From NCBI GenBank assembly GCA_963573315.1, contig CAUYJH010000044.1, positions 1-47,446 of the forward strand: a stretch of DNA of 47,446 nucleotides. Direction: 5' to 3'. The translations under genes and the position numbers were made by a program. Source of the stretch: Entomortierella parvispora (lineage: Eukaryota; Mortierellomycota; Mortierellomycetes; Mortierellales; Mortierellaceae). Under the pieces are notes generated by a model. That model was not told the DNA's origin, ran no database searches, and saw only the letters and a program-made list of their open reading frames with translations. Within the stretch, counting starts at the first letter, position 1. Each line of letters begins with the position of its first letter. This document shows, piece by piece, positions 23,341 through 34,980 of the stretch.

Positions 23341-24697
23341 ATGAGCAAGATCCCACATGGCTCGGCCCCTGTCCGTTTGCCGCGCTTCCTTCGCTCCGAA
23401 TCCAACTCGTCCAAGCCGGCGTACCAGCAGCAGCTTTTTGCGCACCTGAACCAACTGGAACGCCAGCGCGCCCAGGACGCCGCCCGCGCTGATTCGCCCT
23501 TCTATGTCCTCCAGGGCACCCAGTCCACGACTCGGGACCTAAATCGATGTAGGTTTCTATCTCGTCAATCTCGTCTATCTCAGCACCAATTCTGTTTTCT
23601 TAAATGCAATTACAGCGGAAAAAAAAAAAAAAAAAAGCCGAGGGCGCCAGGCTCTTCTTGCTTTCTCTCCACATTGCATCTCGTTGCACGACCATACCAC
23701 CACCACACTACGCCATCCCCCTGCTGCATGGTGGACATGTTTTTGCTTCACTCTTGGCTGGGCTGGAAATGAACAATGATAAACTCTCAAACATAAAGAT
23801 GCTGACTTTTGCCCGTCTCCCTTCCTTTGATGTGAGATAGACAGCGACATTCTTCCCTATAGACATTCTCAGGTGCTTCTAGCCAACGGTCAAGGTGGAC
23901 CCCAGTCCTTTATCAATGCAAACAGGATCACAACACCACAAAGTCTTCGATCCAGTCTGCCGGGCACCTTCAGGGGTTACATTGCGACCCAGGCCCCTTT
24001 ACCCCATACCCAACCTCGGTTCTGGAGAATGGTCTTTGAGCAGAATGTTCATGTTATTGTTTGCCTCACCGCCGTCAGTGCAGACAGGACTCGTCGTGCT
24101 CAAAAGGCAGAGCGGTACTGGCCCCTGGCAGGACAGACAGACGAGATTGACCGAGGTCTCTTTATCAGAAACTTGGATTCGGTCGATGATCAGGCACAGG
24201 TGGCGTACAGATACTTTGAATTGTGGGACACCAGTCGGCCAGAGCTAGCAAAAAGACCCGTGTTGCTGGTCCATTATCAAGGATGGCCTGATCATGGTGT
24301 GCCGACCCAGACGAGGGAACTTCGGGACATTTTGTTGAAGATTCGCGCATGGAAAAGAGATCAACAACAGCAGCAATTGACGGTTACGGACTTTGGTCCG
24401 ATGATTGTCCATTGTAGCGCTGGATGTGGGAGGACTGGAACATTTTGTGTCGTCGATACTGCGCTTTCAGTGCTAGAGCATGTTCAGTACCCTTTTCTGT
24501 CTTCAGCCTTCCACAACAACTCACATGACGCTAGCGAACAGGATGCCCTCTCTGTCAGGGACAGGTATGACTGGGAAGGAGAACGGGATATACTTTTTGA
24601 ATCATTAGACTCGTTCCGGAAGGAGCGCATGCTGATGGTGCAGACTGCTGCCCAGTACAAGTTCTGCTATGAAGTAGTCCGGGATCTTTGCGAGTAG
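23341..24697 (+). CDS. Protein tyrosine phosphatase (classical PTP)
   Basis: Two exons, 23341-23548 and 23841-24697; 354 residues. It hydrolyses phosphotyrosine and in fungi typically tunes MAP-kinase or cell-cycle signalling. Catalytic-domain motifs appear in order. The substrate-recognition motif NRYSDILPY spans the intron. FINANRI and GYIATQAPLP follow. The WPD loop is WPDHGVP, with general acid Asp220. The P-loop is VHCSAGCGRTGTF, with nucleophile Cys261 and Arg267. The late Gln motif is QTAAQYKFCYE. All catalytic residues are present, so the enzyme should be active. The N-terminal 60 residues are polar and unlike any targeting domain I know. The intron contains an 18-A run (23619-23636). 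The gene diverges from CCH1. It resembles yeast Ptp1 and S. pombe Pyp-type enzymes in general form; I cannot assign a single orthologue. Confidence 0.93.
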
Positions 24698-27200
24698 AAA
24701 GCAAAGGAGACCCAAAAAAAAGAGAGAGAAAAAAAGTCGGCTCCCTATAGAAAGGCTGAACGATAGCTTTAAAATAAACTTTGGGGCTCGTCAAGAGGCA
24801 TGTGTTGAACTGTCGATCTCTCAGTGTTGAGCTGGAAGCAGGCGTCAGTCCCTTTTGCTCACCTGGGCTCGTGCGCGTTAAGAGAATTCCTATGACTTTT
24901 TGTCAATCAGCTTTTGGGAAGGACATGTTCGCATGGGGATGAGCTGTGCGTTTCTACATGTTTGCTTCCCCTGACTCCAATTGACAGGGGCTCAAAGAGC
25001 TGCTTGAGATGTTTTCTTACCAAGAATGGGCACGAAAACGTTTGCGACTGGGGGTAAAGTCAAGTGAAGATGTGACAACCATCGCTGCTCTAAAAGGTAG
25101 GGATCTTCTGCGGATATGGGATCATCCATGGGCAAGGTCGAAACGCTAATGTTGTCTTGTTGGATTACAAATTTGGATGCAATGCCATGTCAAGGACGAT
25201 CTCACAAATTCACGCAGGAGAGACTGCGGAAGTTGTGCATGTGGCAGTGCTGTCCTTGCAAGAGGAACGCGGCATGGAAACTCTGTGGGTCTAATAATTC
25301 ATGGGAAAGGGTTCTTGGGCAACAAACATTTTTGAACGACGGAGGACAACGCGTCTGGTCGCGCAAGATGTGGCAGTGCAAACATGGGCAAGATGTGTCT
25401 TCGTGGATAAAAATAAAGGGGTGAACACAGGACTATTTTTACAGGGTCGAGAAAAGAATTCCAGAGAATTCCAGCTGTGAGAAAAGGGACACTTCGTTGC
25501 ACAAAGCAAAGAAAGAGGAAAGAGAAAGGACAGCAGGAGAGAATGAGGGGACAGAGAATCATAAAAATAGCTACTCGTGGTCGCACAATCCATCTTTGTT
25601 GAGGGCACATGGCGCAAGACGTTTTCCATTCATGCAGCGAGCAGTCTCCCTCGTTGTTTTGTTGACACAGAGATGAACACAACCAACCCAGGAAAAAGAC
25701 GCCTTTTGGTATTTTTGGATTATCGCCACTCGACGCCTCCCAGCCAGGCAGGCGCTCAAGACCCACTAATTCGGCTGGGCTGAGTGGGCGGGCGGGTGTG
25801 CGGGTGGCGGGGCGGGTGGACAATGACAAACAAAGACAATGTTGTGAGCTTGTTTTGGGGTTGGGAAGCTGGCAAACATTCTAATCTCGGAGGACAATCC
25901 AGGTTCACTGTCAAATGTCCCCTTGTCCTAGAAGAAAAGATAAAAAAAAGGCCTCAAGCGTCCGAGACGAGAAACGGTCGGCCCTCATTCTAGATCTTTG
26001 TCAGGGGATCTGGATGGATGAGATCATACCTCTGTTACTATCTTTGCAATGATATGAATACTAACGGAGCTGTACTTTTTGTTCCTTGCATGGCGAACGT
26101 GTCCCATGTTCCTACTTTTGCAGCTGGTACAGTACAATACTGTTGATGGGAGACAAGAGGAAGGCAAACTCAATTGCCCCCACCTTCGTCTGACGTCTTG
26201 AAACGAGTCCATGACCGGATTGGACGTTGAGAGCGAAGCTACAACAGACTGTGTGCCGCGTTGGCAACAATAATGACTCTGACTCTTGAGGGTGCATACT
26301 GTATATACCTGTATCAACGTACTCATCTGTTGTCATTTTGCCACCGCTACCGCTGCCGCTGCGGTGCTCCCTCTTTTGATATTTTTTCTTACTCAGTCCT
26401 GTGCTACCATTGCTCTGTGGCAAATGTTACAAGGTCCAGACCCGATTATTTTTTGCTTTGTGCACTGTTCTCCACCAACATGAAATTGGGTCGACAATTG
26501 AGAGATGGACGGACTGTCTGCCCCCCCCCCCCTTCGATTTCCAACACCGCAACAAAGCGAGTGCAATTTTTGGGGAATGGACAGACACTGGTGGCCCTGA
26601 GATGCGCGAACAAGCGAGCGGGCTGGTTCGTGTCTCAGGCCAAACGCGTCGGCAGGGGGGACCAGGCAAGGAACAGCAAGGAACAGGGGAGCCAAAAAAA
26701 GAAAAAGAAAGGTGTCTTTCCCCCTCAGCCTTGAAGGACGCTTCTTTCGTCAAGGGAGAAGGAGGGGAGGAGAAAAGTGCCTCGGAAGGAACGAAGGAAC
26801 ACTGGATTTCCGATCGATGCGAGCGAGGGCGGAATTGAATAGGCCAGAGTATAGAGAATAAAGAGACCAAGAGAGAGAGAGAGAACAAGGAAGGAGGGAC
26901 AGAAGGAGGAAAGCGTCGCACGAACATCCATCTGGCCAAAACAAAAGCTCCGTTTTAGTGCGCAAAAGTGCAAAAGCGCCAGCAGGACAGAGCGAGAGTT
27001 GCGACTGAACTGAATGGAGACAGCAAGAGAGTAGAGTAGAAAAGTCGGCTCTCATTCAATTGCTCTCTTCTTCCCCCCTGCCAGACCTTGCCTTGTCTCC
27101 TCTCCTCCTTTGTCCTCGCTCCACCACCACCATCACCACCACCACCAACACCACGTCTTCCTCAACAACAACACATCCCGCAGACTCTCAAACCCTTCGG

Positions 27201-27207
27201 TATAAAG
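27201..27207 (+). promoter_or_regulatory. TATA-like element upstream of zinc-finger gene
   Basis: TATAAAG at 27201-27207, about 410 bp before the predicted ATG, in a pyrimidine-rich region. It is the best TATA match in this promoter, but the distance requires a leader of roughly 350-380 nt. Confidence 0.3.
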
Positions 27208-27275
27208 CACGCGCTCGTTCTCTCTTCTCCTCTGCTCTGCTCTTGTTCTCTCTTTTTTTTTTCCTCCTCTCTTCA

Positions 27276-27330
27276 CTTCAACTTCGACTTCGACTTCAAC
27301 TTCAACTTCAACTTCAACTTGTCTCTTTCT

Positions 27331-27363
<33 letters not shown>

Positions 27364-27364
27364 T
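27276..27364. repeat. CTTCAA/CTTCGA hexamer array followed by CT tract
   Basis: About seven tandem CTTCRA hexamers (27276-27319), then a CT dinucleotide tract (27331-27363). Likely part of the transcribed leader of the zinc-finger gene. Pyrimidine-rich and therefore unlikely to fold strongly. Confidence 0.85.
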
Positions 27365-27615
27365 CCTCGCACACGCGTTGCTCCACTTTACCTTTTACTT
27401 CGCCAAACCTTTCTCCCCTTTTTGCAAAACGTCGACCGCCTTGCTCCATCCTCTGCCCCCGGTCCCCTCTTTTCCACATCTGCTCTCTTTCTTTTCTCAT
27501 TCCCAGCCTTTCCTTTCCCTCTCTTGTCTTGTCTCCTTTACTCGACATTCTCTCTTTTCTTCTCTTCAATCACTCCACCATTCCCCCCTGATTGAACGCC
27601 CTTTCCCCTGCCCTA

Positions 27616-29739
27616 ATGGACATGCCACAACATCCGCACACACACCACTATCAGGACCCTAGCCAGGCCAAGGCTTATTTCGAGTCGTGCCTCGATACCT
27701 TTGAGCACGTTTCCTCTGCAGAATCCTCTTCCACTCCCTCCGACTCGGGCTCGTCCGCGACTTTCAGCATGGATACCCAAGAGTCCTCGAGCGCGCCTGC
27801 CTTGACCTCTGAGCAAAAACAACAGCAGAAGCACCAACAAGCTGACCATGAACACAATGGTACAAACAGCTCCGCCTCCACCTCGTCATCCACCGCAGTC
27901 GATTACGATGGCCACTATGGCGCTATCCCACCGCCCATGCCCCTGGTCTACCCGCTCCTGGCCGAAGCCTTGGAGCGAGAGGGCTTCCCGGGTCTGGCCT
28001 CCATGCTATCATTCACACAAGACCAACGTCTTCTGGAGCAATCCATGGAACACTCGTACGGTTATGGCCACGACCCTAACCACCTGAATTCTCTTCAAGA
28101 CCCACAACAACAACAACAACAACAGCACCCTTCAATGCAGGATGACACATATCTGTTGGACTATGTGGTTCAGGAGCACAACATGCTGATGGCTCAGCAC
28201 GGTTATTCAGCAGGGGGTGCTTCATCCTCTTCCTCTTCCTCCTCTTCCTCCTCGGCCGGCGCAGTCGGTGGCTCCTTCCACAACAGCAGCAACCCACAGG
28301 AGGACAGGTCGATGCAGAGCAACAGTAATGGCCCGGCTCTCCCTCAGGATGCCAACAATAGCTCGTTCTCGTTGATGGGTGATATGCAACCACTCGAGTT
28401 GATGCAGTACAACTCGCTCCTGTTGGATCGCCACTATTTTGATGCTCTCCCTTACTCAATGGTCGAAGCCGGTTGTGGGGCAGACTCTGCTGGAGGTGCG
28501 GGTTGGTGCGATTCCCCTCAGAGTCTTGGCCTGAGTGGTCAGGGCAATTACTTCACTGACCAGTTCTCGCAGCCCCTGCATATCCCCCAGCAACCCCACC
28601 AGTCAAATGCACAACACCAGCAACATCAGCACTATCATCATAATGGGTTCTACGATAACTCGTCCTCGGGTTCCTCCTCCAACGCTGCCTCTTCTTCCGC
28701 GGCAGCGAATTCGTCTTCTGCAGGGGCCTTCAACTTTGGAGGCTTCAACATGAACGGGTGGTCGAGTTCCCAGCTTTACCCCCAGGGCGATTACCTGTTG
28801 GAGCGAAAGCAACAGGCTGCTTCGGGTCATGGCATGCCCTCGTTGCCTGGCCACCACGCACACGTCCAGCCTCTTCTAGAGCCTGCCGAGGAAGAGGATA
28901 CTGACGACGATGATGATGATGTGGAAGGATACGACCATGACGATGAAGATGTGCCTGGTTTGACCTCGTCCGACTACCAGCAACAACAACAGCCCTACGA
29001 GGATTCACGCATTCCTGGCCAGTCGCAGCCAAATCGGACAAGCCGTCGCATCTTGCAGGGTCAGCGGCAGGAGGATCATCATCAGCAACAACAACAAAAA
29101 CAACAACAACATCAGCAACATCAGCAACAACAACAGCAACAGCAACATTATCACCATCAGCAGCAGCAATATCACCCATACCAATATCAGCCCTACCCGC
29201 CTGCATCCAACAAGCGGTCCAAGAGCGATCCTACTTCGGGACAAAGGCGGCCCTCTTCTGGAGCGAACGGACACTCGCGTCATAGTTCCATGTCTTCGGT
29301 GCACAGCACGACATCCATGATGCTGGAGCTTTTGCAAGCGACATCGTCGTCGACCACGTCCCCTCCCTCTTCGGCCTCGCCTTCGTCCTCGTCCATGCCC
29401 TCCCCCAAGGGCAAGGGCAACAGCCACAGCAGTAACGGCAACCGATCACAGATGGAGACGATCGAAAAGCGGATGCACCCTTGTACATTTGAGGGTTGTG
29501 ACAAGTCCTTCACCCGGGCTTTCAATTTGAGATCTCATCTCAACACGCACAATGGTGAACGGCCCCACAAGTGCACAGAAGAAGGATGTGAATGGGATTT
29601 CGTGAGACGCCACGATCTGGATCGTCATATCAAATCCAAGCACATGGCCAACAAACCCTACGCTTGCAAGCAATGTACTTCTCGCTTTGGAAGAAGCGAT
29701 GCCTTGCAAAGGCATCGTCGTCTTGAGAACCATATCTGA
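27616..29739 (+). CDS. C2H2 zinc-finger transcription factor, Crz1-like fingers
   Basis: Single exon, 707 residues from the ATG at 27616; a second ATG lies two codons on. A long low-complexity N-terminus has Gln, Ser, His and Asn runs, including a Gln/His-rich tract around residues 490-530 and an acidic Asp patch near 435-450. It is typical of activation domains. Three C2H2 fingers close the protein: Cys623/Cys628/His641/His645, Cys653/Cys658/His671/His676 and Cys684/Cys687/His700/His706. The linkers (GERPHKC, NKPYAC) and the segments RAFNLRSHLNTH and FGRSDALQRH resemble the calcineurin-responsive factor Crz1 of ascomycetes. I did not find a clear PxIxIT calcineurin-docking motif, so Crz1 function is only a hypothesis. 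The protein ends one residue after the last zinc ligand. Confidence 0.88.
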   Translation: MDMPQHPHTHHYQDPSQAKAYFESCLDTFEHVSSAESSSTPSDSGSSATFSMDTQESSSAPALTSEQKQQQKHQQADHEHNGTNSSASTSSSTAVDYDGHYGAIPPPMPLVYPLLAEALEREGFPGLASMLSFTQDQRLLEQSMEHSYGYGHDPNHLNSLQDPQQQQQQQHPSMQDDTYLLDYVVQEHNMLMAQHGYSAGGASSSSSSSSSSSAGAVGGSFHNSSNPQEDRSMQSNSNGPALPQDANNSSFSLMGDMQPLELMQYNSLLLDRHYFDALPYSMVEAGCGADSAGGAGWCDSPQSLGLSGQGNYFTDQFSQPLHIPQQPHQSNAQHQQHQHYHHNGFYDNSSSGSSSNAASSSAAANSSSAGAFNFGGFNMNGWSSSQLYPQGDYLLERKQQAASGHGMPSLPGHHAHVQPLLEPAEEEDTDDDDDDVEGYDHDDEDVPGLTSSDYQQQQQPYEDSRIPGQSQPNRTSRRILQGQRQEDHHQQQQQKQQQHQQHQQQQQQQQHYHHQQQQYHPYQYQPYPPASNKRSKSDPTSGQRRPSSGANGHSRHSSMSSVHSTTSMMLELLQATSSSTTSPPSSASPSSSSMPSPKGKGNSHSSNGNRSQMETIEKRMHPCTFEGCDKSFTRAFNLRSHLNTHNGERPHKCTEEGCEWDFVRRHDLDRHIKSKHMANKPYACKQCTSRFGRSDALQRHRRLENHI

Positions 29740-31165
29740 GTGTAATCTTTTTTTTTCCCCATTCATTTTGCCCAACTTTCTTTCTTTTGCCATCATCGTC
29801 TTCATCATCATCCTCATTCTTGTAGATATCTCACTCAGAAAAAAAAAAGCGAGAGCTGGGAGAACGATTCATTCATTTCACGTTTTTCTCTCTTTATTAT
29901 CCCGTTGCCTCCCCCGGTCGCCGCCACCCTGCTTTGCCGCTCATCCATCATCTCTTCCTTCCCTGTAAATATATACCGCATCTATTTCCTTTCTCGTCTC
30001 CCGGAAATGAATAAACATGAAAATGAAAATGAAAACGATCTCCTCTGTGCCAATGCAAGTCGTGCCGGCGGCGAACGCCTGCACCCTCCACCGGCGGCGG
30101 GAAAAGGGATGTGCATCTCCCGCGCCCTCTTTTTTTTTTTTGGTAAAAACGTTCCCCCTTTCCCAAAAAAAAAATTTCTCCTCGGAGGGGCAAGCTCACA
30201 TCACGAAATTCATCTACACTTGGGAACTGAGCCGCAGTTTTGTTTTTCAATTGAACAGCAGGGGGAGAGACAGAGAGAGAGAGGCTATTTCCACTGTGAC
30301 ACGAAAAGGAAGGGAAGGAGGGCCTTTCTTGGCATCAGCAGCACAAACACCCAAGTCGAACGCCGGGCATGTTTTTTTTTAATGATTGTTATGATTGTTT
30401 TTGTCTCGCGCTCGCTCTCCTTCACCCATTCACCACGGAAAGGGCCAAAAGGCAATCTGGCGAAGGAGAATAAAAATGTCCACATGGACGTCTTCAACAT
30501 AAATTACGAATCCAAAAGAGTCGACCCTCAAAAGTAGAGCCTATATCACTGTATCCCTTCTTCCTGGGCTTTTCGAGCCAGAGGGAGGGGAGGAATGGGG
30601 ACAGCTTTGAGACGGTCCAGGCAAGCATGCAAAAGCGACACCAGTAGCGAAGGAAAGGGCTCCAAAAGGCAAAGGAAAAAGTTTTGGAGTAGAACAGCTC
30701 AATGGTGGCAAAAACCTAATTCCTCAAGTGTGACGACGATCATCTGCATTGCCGAAAGTCTCTACAGAACTCGATCGAAAAAAAAAAAACATCACCGCTA
30801 CCGATGCACCACCAACAACAGAAACTGCGCAAGGTAGAAGGTCATGGATGGATACCCATCCATTATGGCACTCTTCCGATTGATCCGTCTCCTCGATTTC
30901 TTGGAGGGGTGTAAGTGAGTAGTGGTCATTATTTTATTTTATCAAAAAAAAAAACTATCTGCTTGGCAGCTTTGCACAGAAATCTGGCTTTGCAGTGCGT
31001 TCCAGGAAACAAAAAAACAGGGTAAAGACAAAGGAAAAGAGAGAAAATGGAATATCATAGAGATGCATCGTTTGGTTACTTGTGTGTGGGTGGTAATGGG
31101 TGATCATGAGAGGGGGGAGAGGGAAGAATGAGGGCTGTTCATGGCATTCTGAGTGTTGTTCGCCC
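29740..31165. other. Convergent intergenic region zinc-finger gene / SPA2
   Basis: 1.4 kb between two gene 3' ends. It carries homopolymer runs (T near 29748-29757, T near 30130-30141, A near 30169-30176, A near 30779-30789 and 30944-30953) and otherwise mixed DNA. Frames up to 210 codons (29905-30537 +) lack motifs and overlap frames on the other strand. I see no gene or RNA here. Confidence 0.5.
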
Positions 31166-34100
31166 TTAATCCTCAATCAAACTGACGAGTTCCTTTGTAT
31201 ACTTTGCGATATCAAAGCTGGCACTGGCCATCTTTTGCTTCACGGCCTTGGCCTCTGGGTCCGCTCCATGGGCCATATCTGGCTCAGCCTCCACCTGCTC
31301 CTTCATCTCGATCAGCAAGTCCAGCGAGTTCTCCAAGTCCTCCAACACCATCTCACCCTGCGATCTCAACTCGGCCGCCTGGGGCGAGGACACGGCGTCG
31401 GGCGTCAACAATGTCAAACGAGTGGCTCGGATCACCTGGTCAACAACCTTGGTAATCTTGTCCGAGGCATCCAAAATCTCGTCCGCATCCGAGGAAGTCC
31501 TCAAAGATCCAATCAGCTTTTGGATCGAGGACACGATAACACCTGTTTGGGTTTCGAGATAGATCTATTTCAACAAGAACAAAAGAAGATGTGAGCCAAA
31601 TAGAGCCATTTTAGGGTCGCATGGGTGCCACGCCCCGGAGTCCCATGAGTAATACAAAAACAAGGTTACACTTTGGGATAAAATCTTACCTTAAGCTGAG
31701 ATGCCTCCATGGGCTCGTTACTGTTTCCAAAATCCATAGAATCTTGATGGCCGTGCTGTGTGGAGCCCTTGGCATCCTCACCGTGGTGATGGTCGCGATC
31801 CATGTGATTATCCTCATGGTAAGGGTGGCCACTGTTGCCATTCGCATTCGCGTTGCCGTGACCATTGCTGCCGCTGGCCTTGCTGCCGCCGCTGCTGTGC
31901 TTGGGAACGTTTACGATATCCATGACGATTGCCTCCAATTGATCTGCTGCAGACTCTAGCTCTGTCAATGTCCTATCGAATTCATCTTCATCCTCGTTAA
32001 ACGCGTTGGAGTGGACCTTGGCGGCCGTCATCAACTGTGTCAATCCCGAAGAAAGCTCTTGCTTCAAATCTGCAAAACCATCGTCATTTGGCATGTCGTG
32101 TTCGTAGTCTTCGACGTCTTCAGTGACAGCTTTGCAGGCAATCACAACAGACTTCATGCCCAACAGGACAGAAGAGGAAGAATCCGATCTAGTTGAAACA
32201 ACTCAAATATCAACATGGCATCCGGATGTGAGCAAAAACAAAATATCAAATGACAATGGATCATTCGTACCTTCCAGCAGACAAGAGATCGTCGATGGCA
32301 TTTCGGAATGTAGTCAAGCTATCCTGGTGGATGACAGAGTCGGGGTTGACGAGGGTGCTGTCGCGAACCTGCTGGCGACCTTGGTTCCATTCTTCGTCCT
32401 CCTCCTGCTCCAACTTGCTTCGGTGATCGCTCTCATGTCCATGGTCGTGATCAGAGTGCTGAGCCTGGTGGTGTCCATTTACGGATTGTTGCTGGCCGCT
32501 CAATGTGTGAAGTCCGTTGGCAGCAGAGCTGGTAGGAGCGGCTACTGGTGCCACAGGGGCGGGGGCATTCTCATGGGATGGTACAGATCGGGCGGCAAGA
32601 GCGCTGTTCTCCTCCTGGACTCTCTTGTGGTTATGAGCAGCGTCCTCAAGGTCACTCTTGAGGTCACTGTTTTCATCCTCCAGTTGCTTGATACGATTGT
32701 AAGCCAACTGAAGCTCCTCTTCGGCGTCCAAGTGATTCTGCTTAATGGTTTTAATCTCCATCACAAGAGATTTTACCTCCTGGTTCACCATGTCGACAGT
32801 CTGTGCGAATCGAGACAGTCATCATATGTTAGATATTGGTGGCAAACTCACTCGGAACTGTCGGCATTTTACTGTAGAGTCTTACCTCGAGTTGAGCATG
32901 ATAATCGTTCAGGACCTTGTTATAATCCACTTGCAATTTTGACAGGCGGGTGGATTGTTCATTGTACAACTCCGTCTGCTTGGTCAATTGACGCTCCACC
33001 TGTGAGAGGCGTGATCCCTCTGGTCGGTTCACAGCATCGCCCACCTCACTCTCCAAGTGTTGAAGTCGTTTGCAAAGGGCAGCAATGCGGGCTTCGTATT
33101 CCTGTTTTGATGAATCTGATGTCTATGTGGACGCAAGTAACAGGGTGTCGAGGGTCAGCAGGAATTATAAAGTCTAGCCTCAAACCGCAAAATATACAGG
33201 CATTGACTTACAGAGTTGGTCTCGATCCCGAGGCCGCTCAGGGATCCTTTGGTTTCGTTATCAGATCCCTTATTAGGGAGTCGAATAAGTTCATTATCCT
33301 TCTTGTCATGAACTGAGGAGACATTGCCTATGGTATCCACGTTGTCTTTGACAATGTTTCCAAGGTCCGCCATCAGACTGTCCAAGCTGGCAAAATTCAT
33401 GTTGCCATCCAAGGCAGTAGGGGTAGCCTGCTGTTGTTGAGATGGTTGCTGATTACCAGGGGCGCGGTAGTATGTCTCTTCTTCGACGTTAGAGCTGTCC
33501 TGGATAGTGAAGGTCGCCATGTTGGGCACCACATTGGACTGTTGAACTACTGGTGTCGTGGGCTCACGATCCTGACGATCCTGACGATCGCGCTCCTGAT
33601 AACCTGACGATGCTGGTGGCGGTGCCTGTGACAGAAATTCCTTCTCCTCCAAAGCTTTGAGCTATTTCAAGCGGGAAAAAAGTGTCAGCCGGTCGATGCA
33701 CGGTGCTGGTAATCATTCAAGGTTTCAACTGTCAGGCAGAAAGACTCACCGGAAACATTTCCATGAGGGTGGGAAACTGACGCTCCAACTGCACATAAAC
33801 ATCACTGGCAAGATCCTTGAAGCGATTCTGAGGAAGTGTAGCCAGTTTTTGACGAGCCTGGTTCCGCTTGGGGTGATAATCGTCCCTGACAGCCAAGAAA
33901 GGCACTAATATTCCAATCCAAAAGGCATAACAAATTAAATGATGAGGAACGAAGCTCTCGAACTTTTTTTTTTGCTTCTCAGACTCTCGGCATGCATGCA
34001 TCACGCTCCTTGTGTCTAAGAGCAATGCTCAACAGAAGACTGTCGAATGGATGGATGGGGGCAAAAACACGAAGGCAGATTCTTCTTCTGCTCAACTCAT

Positions 34101-34849
34101 GCTCTTCCTCCCAACAAGTCTTGCCCAGTGCACAAACGAAGCCGTTTTTTTTCTGTCGACTCTTTTTTACCTTGTACGGTATCTGTCCTGCGCTTCAGTT
34201 CATCATAAACATCTGTCGAAAGGTCCTGAAGCTGGTTCTGCAAGAGTCTTGACAATTTTTCTCTGGCAGCAATGCGCTGTTCGCTCACACCATGTTTTTC
34301 TATTTAAAAAAGACCCAAGGTTGGAAAAAAAAGAAATATTAATAAACGGTAGTGTTTTTTGGACCCCCTGTTGGACTCGATTGATCAGACATGGACAGAG
34401 CCATACAGACACAGGTACAGAACACCACCCATTACACTCATGAGCAAAAAAAAAGTGCGGAGACATAGTTGAAACGCTCCAGGTGCGCCTCAGCATGTCG
34501 CCACCTCCTGTTTGATCCGAGATCCGTTTCTTTCGAGGTTCGAGAGAGAGAGAAAAGAAGTGCCGGTTTACCTTTCAGAATATGGGCCAGGAGATAGGAC
34601 TGAAGGGCCTCATAATGTCTCGCAGCAATTTCCATTACATTGCCAGCAGAGTTGGTAGCGGGCGAAGAGGGGTTGGATCGCTGCTGCTGTTGTTGTTGAG
34701 ACCCTTGTCCTGGCTTGGTGTTGATATGCATGCTAGGACTGATGGGCGACGTGGGTTGAGGCGAGTTCGAGCGGTTATTAGCGGAGAGCGACGAAGGAGA
34801 AGTGGCCGAGGCCGAGGGATGAAATGGTCTCTGAGGAGCATATCCCTGC

Positions 34850-34881
<32 letters not shown>

Positions 34882-34980
34882 TTGTTGTTGGTTGCCTCCC
34901 TGCTGGAGATAAGGGGACTGCTGCGGCTGCCACTGAGAGCTGGGCTGCTTTCGAATCTCCTGGTGTTCGCCTCTGTTCAT
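31166..34980 (-). CDS. SPA2: Polarisome scaffold Spa2 (Spa2-homology/GIT domain protein)
   Basis: Eight exons, 5' to 3': 34980-34572, 34299-34171, 33904-33750, 33661-33212, 33122-32886, 32800-32271, 32188-31690 and 31564-31166; 935 residues. Spa2 organises actin polarity at hyphal tips and buds and scaffolds formin and MAP-kinase components. The N-terminus is Gln/Ser/Pro-rich with a run of 15 Gln. Two Spa2-homology repeats follow: AAREKLSRLLQNQLQDLSTD (about 147-166, then VYDELKRR) and NQARQKLATLPQNRFKDLAS (about 194-213, then DVYVQLER). VPFLAVRDDYHPKRN precedes the second repeat, as in Spa2/Sph1. A coiled coil covers roughly 385-545. The C-terminal third holds a helical GIT/Spa2-type domain ending in VSLIED. 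All intron phases agree. Upstream DNA carries a small 9-bp tandem repeat. Confidence 0.92.

Larger units (their letters stand above)
24698..27615. other. 2.9-kb gene-free region and upstream leader of the zinc-finger gene
   Basis: The longest stretch here without a recognisable gene. Its left end holds the 3' UTR of the phosphatase; the right end is presumably promoter and 5' leader of the zinc-finger gene. It contains a 12-C run (26521-26532), purine-rich DNA near 26690-26900, and pyrimidine-rich repeats from 27060 onward. Open frames on both strands up to about 175 codons are biased and lack motifs; none splices into a known protein by eye. A non-coding RNA or long regulated leader is possible, but the sequence alone does not show it. 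Confidence 0.5.

Noticed and set aside
22901-23344. Low-complexity frames between CCH1 and the phosphatase
   Set aside because: All are explained by GT, GA and CT repeats and have no motif on either strand.
25299-25829. 176-codon minus-strand frame in the gene-free region
   Set aside because: No ATG-supported start context, Cys/Leu-rich without pattern, no motif, and overlapped by open frames on the other strand. Treated as chance.
26427-26939. 170-codon minus-strand frame
   Set aside because: Pro/Ser/Leu low complexity produced by purine-rich + strand DNA.
27060-27591. Ser/Leu-rich frames just upstream of the zinc-finger ATG
   Set aside because: These come from CT and CTTCAA simple sequence; they lack an in-frame ATG leading into the zinc-finger protein.
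32123-33316. 397-codon open frame on the + strand
   Set aside because: It is antisense to SPA2 coding exons and introns. It has no motif, and the opposite strand encodes conserved Spa2 sequence with correct splice sites.
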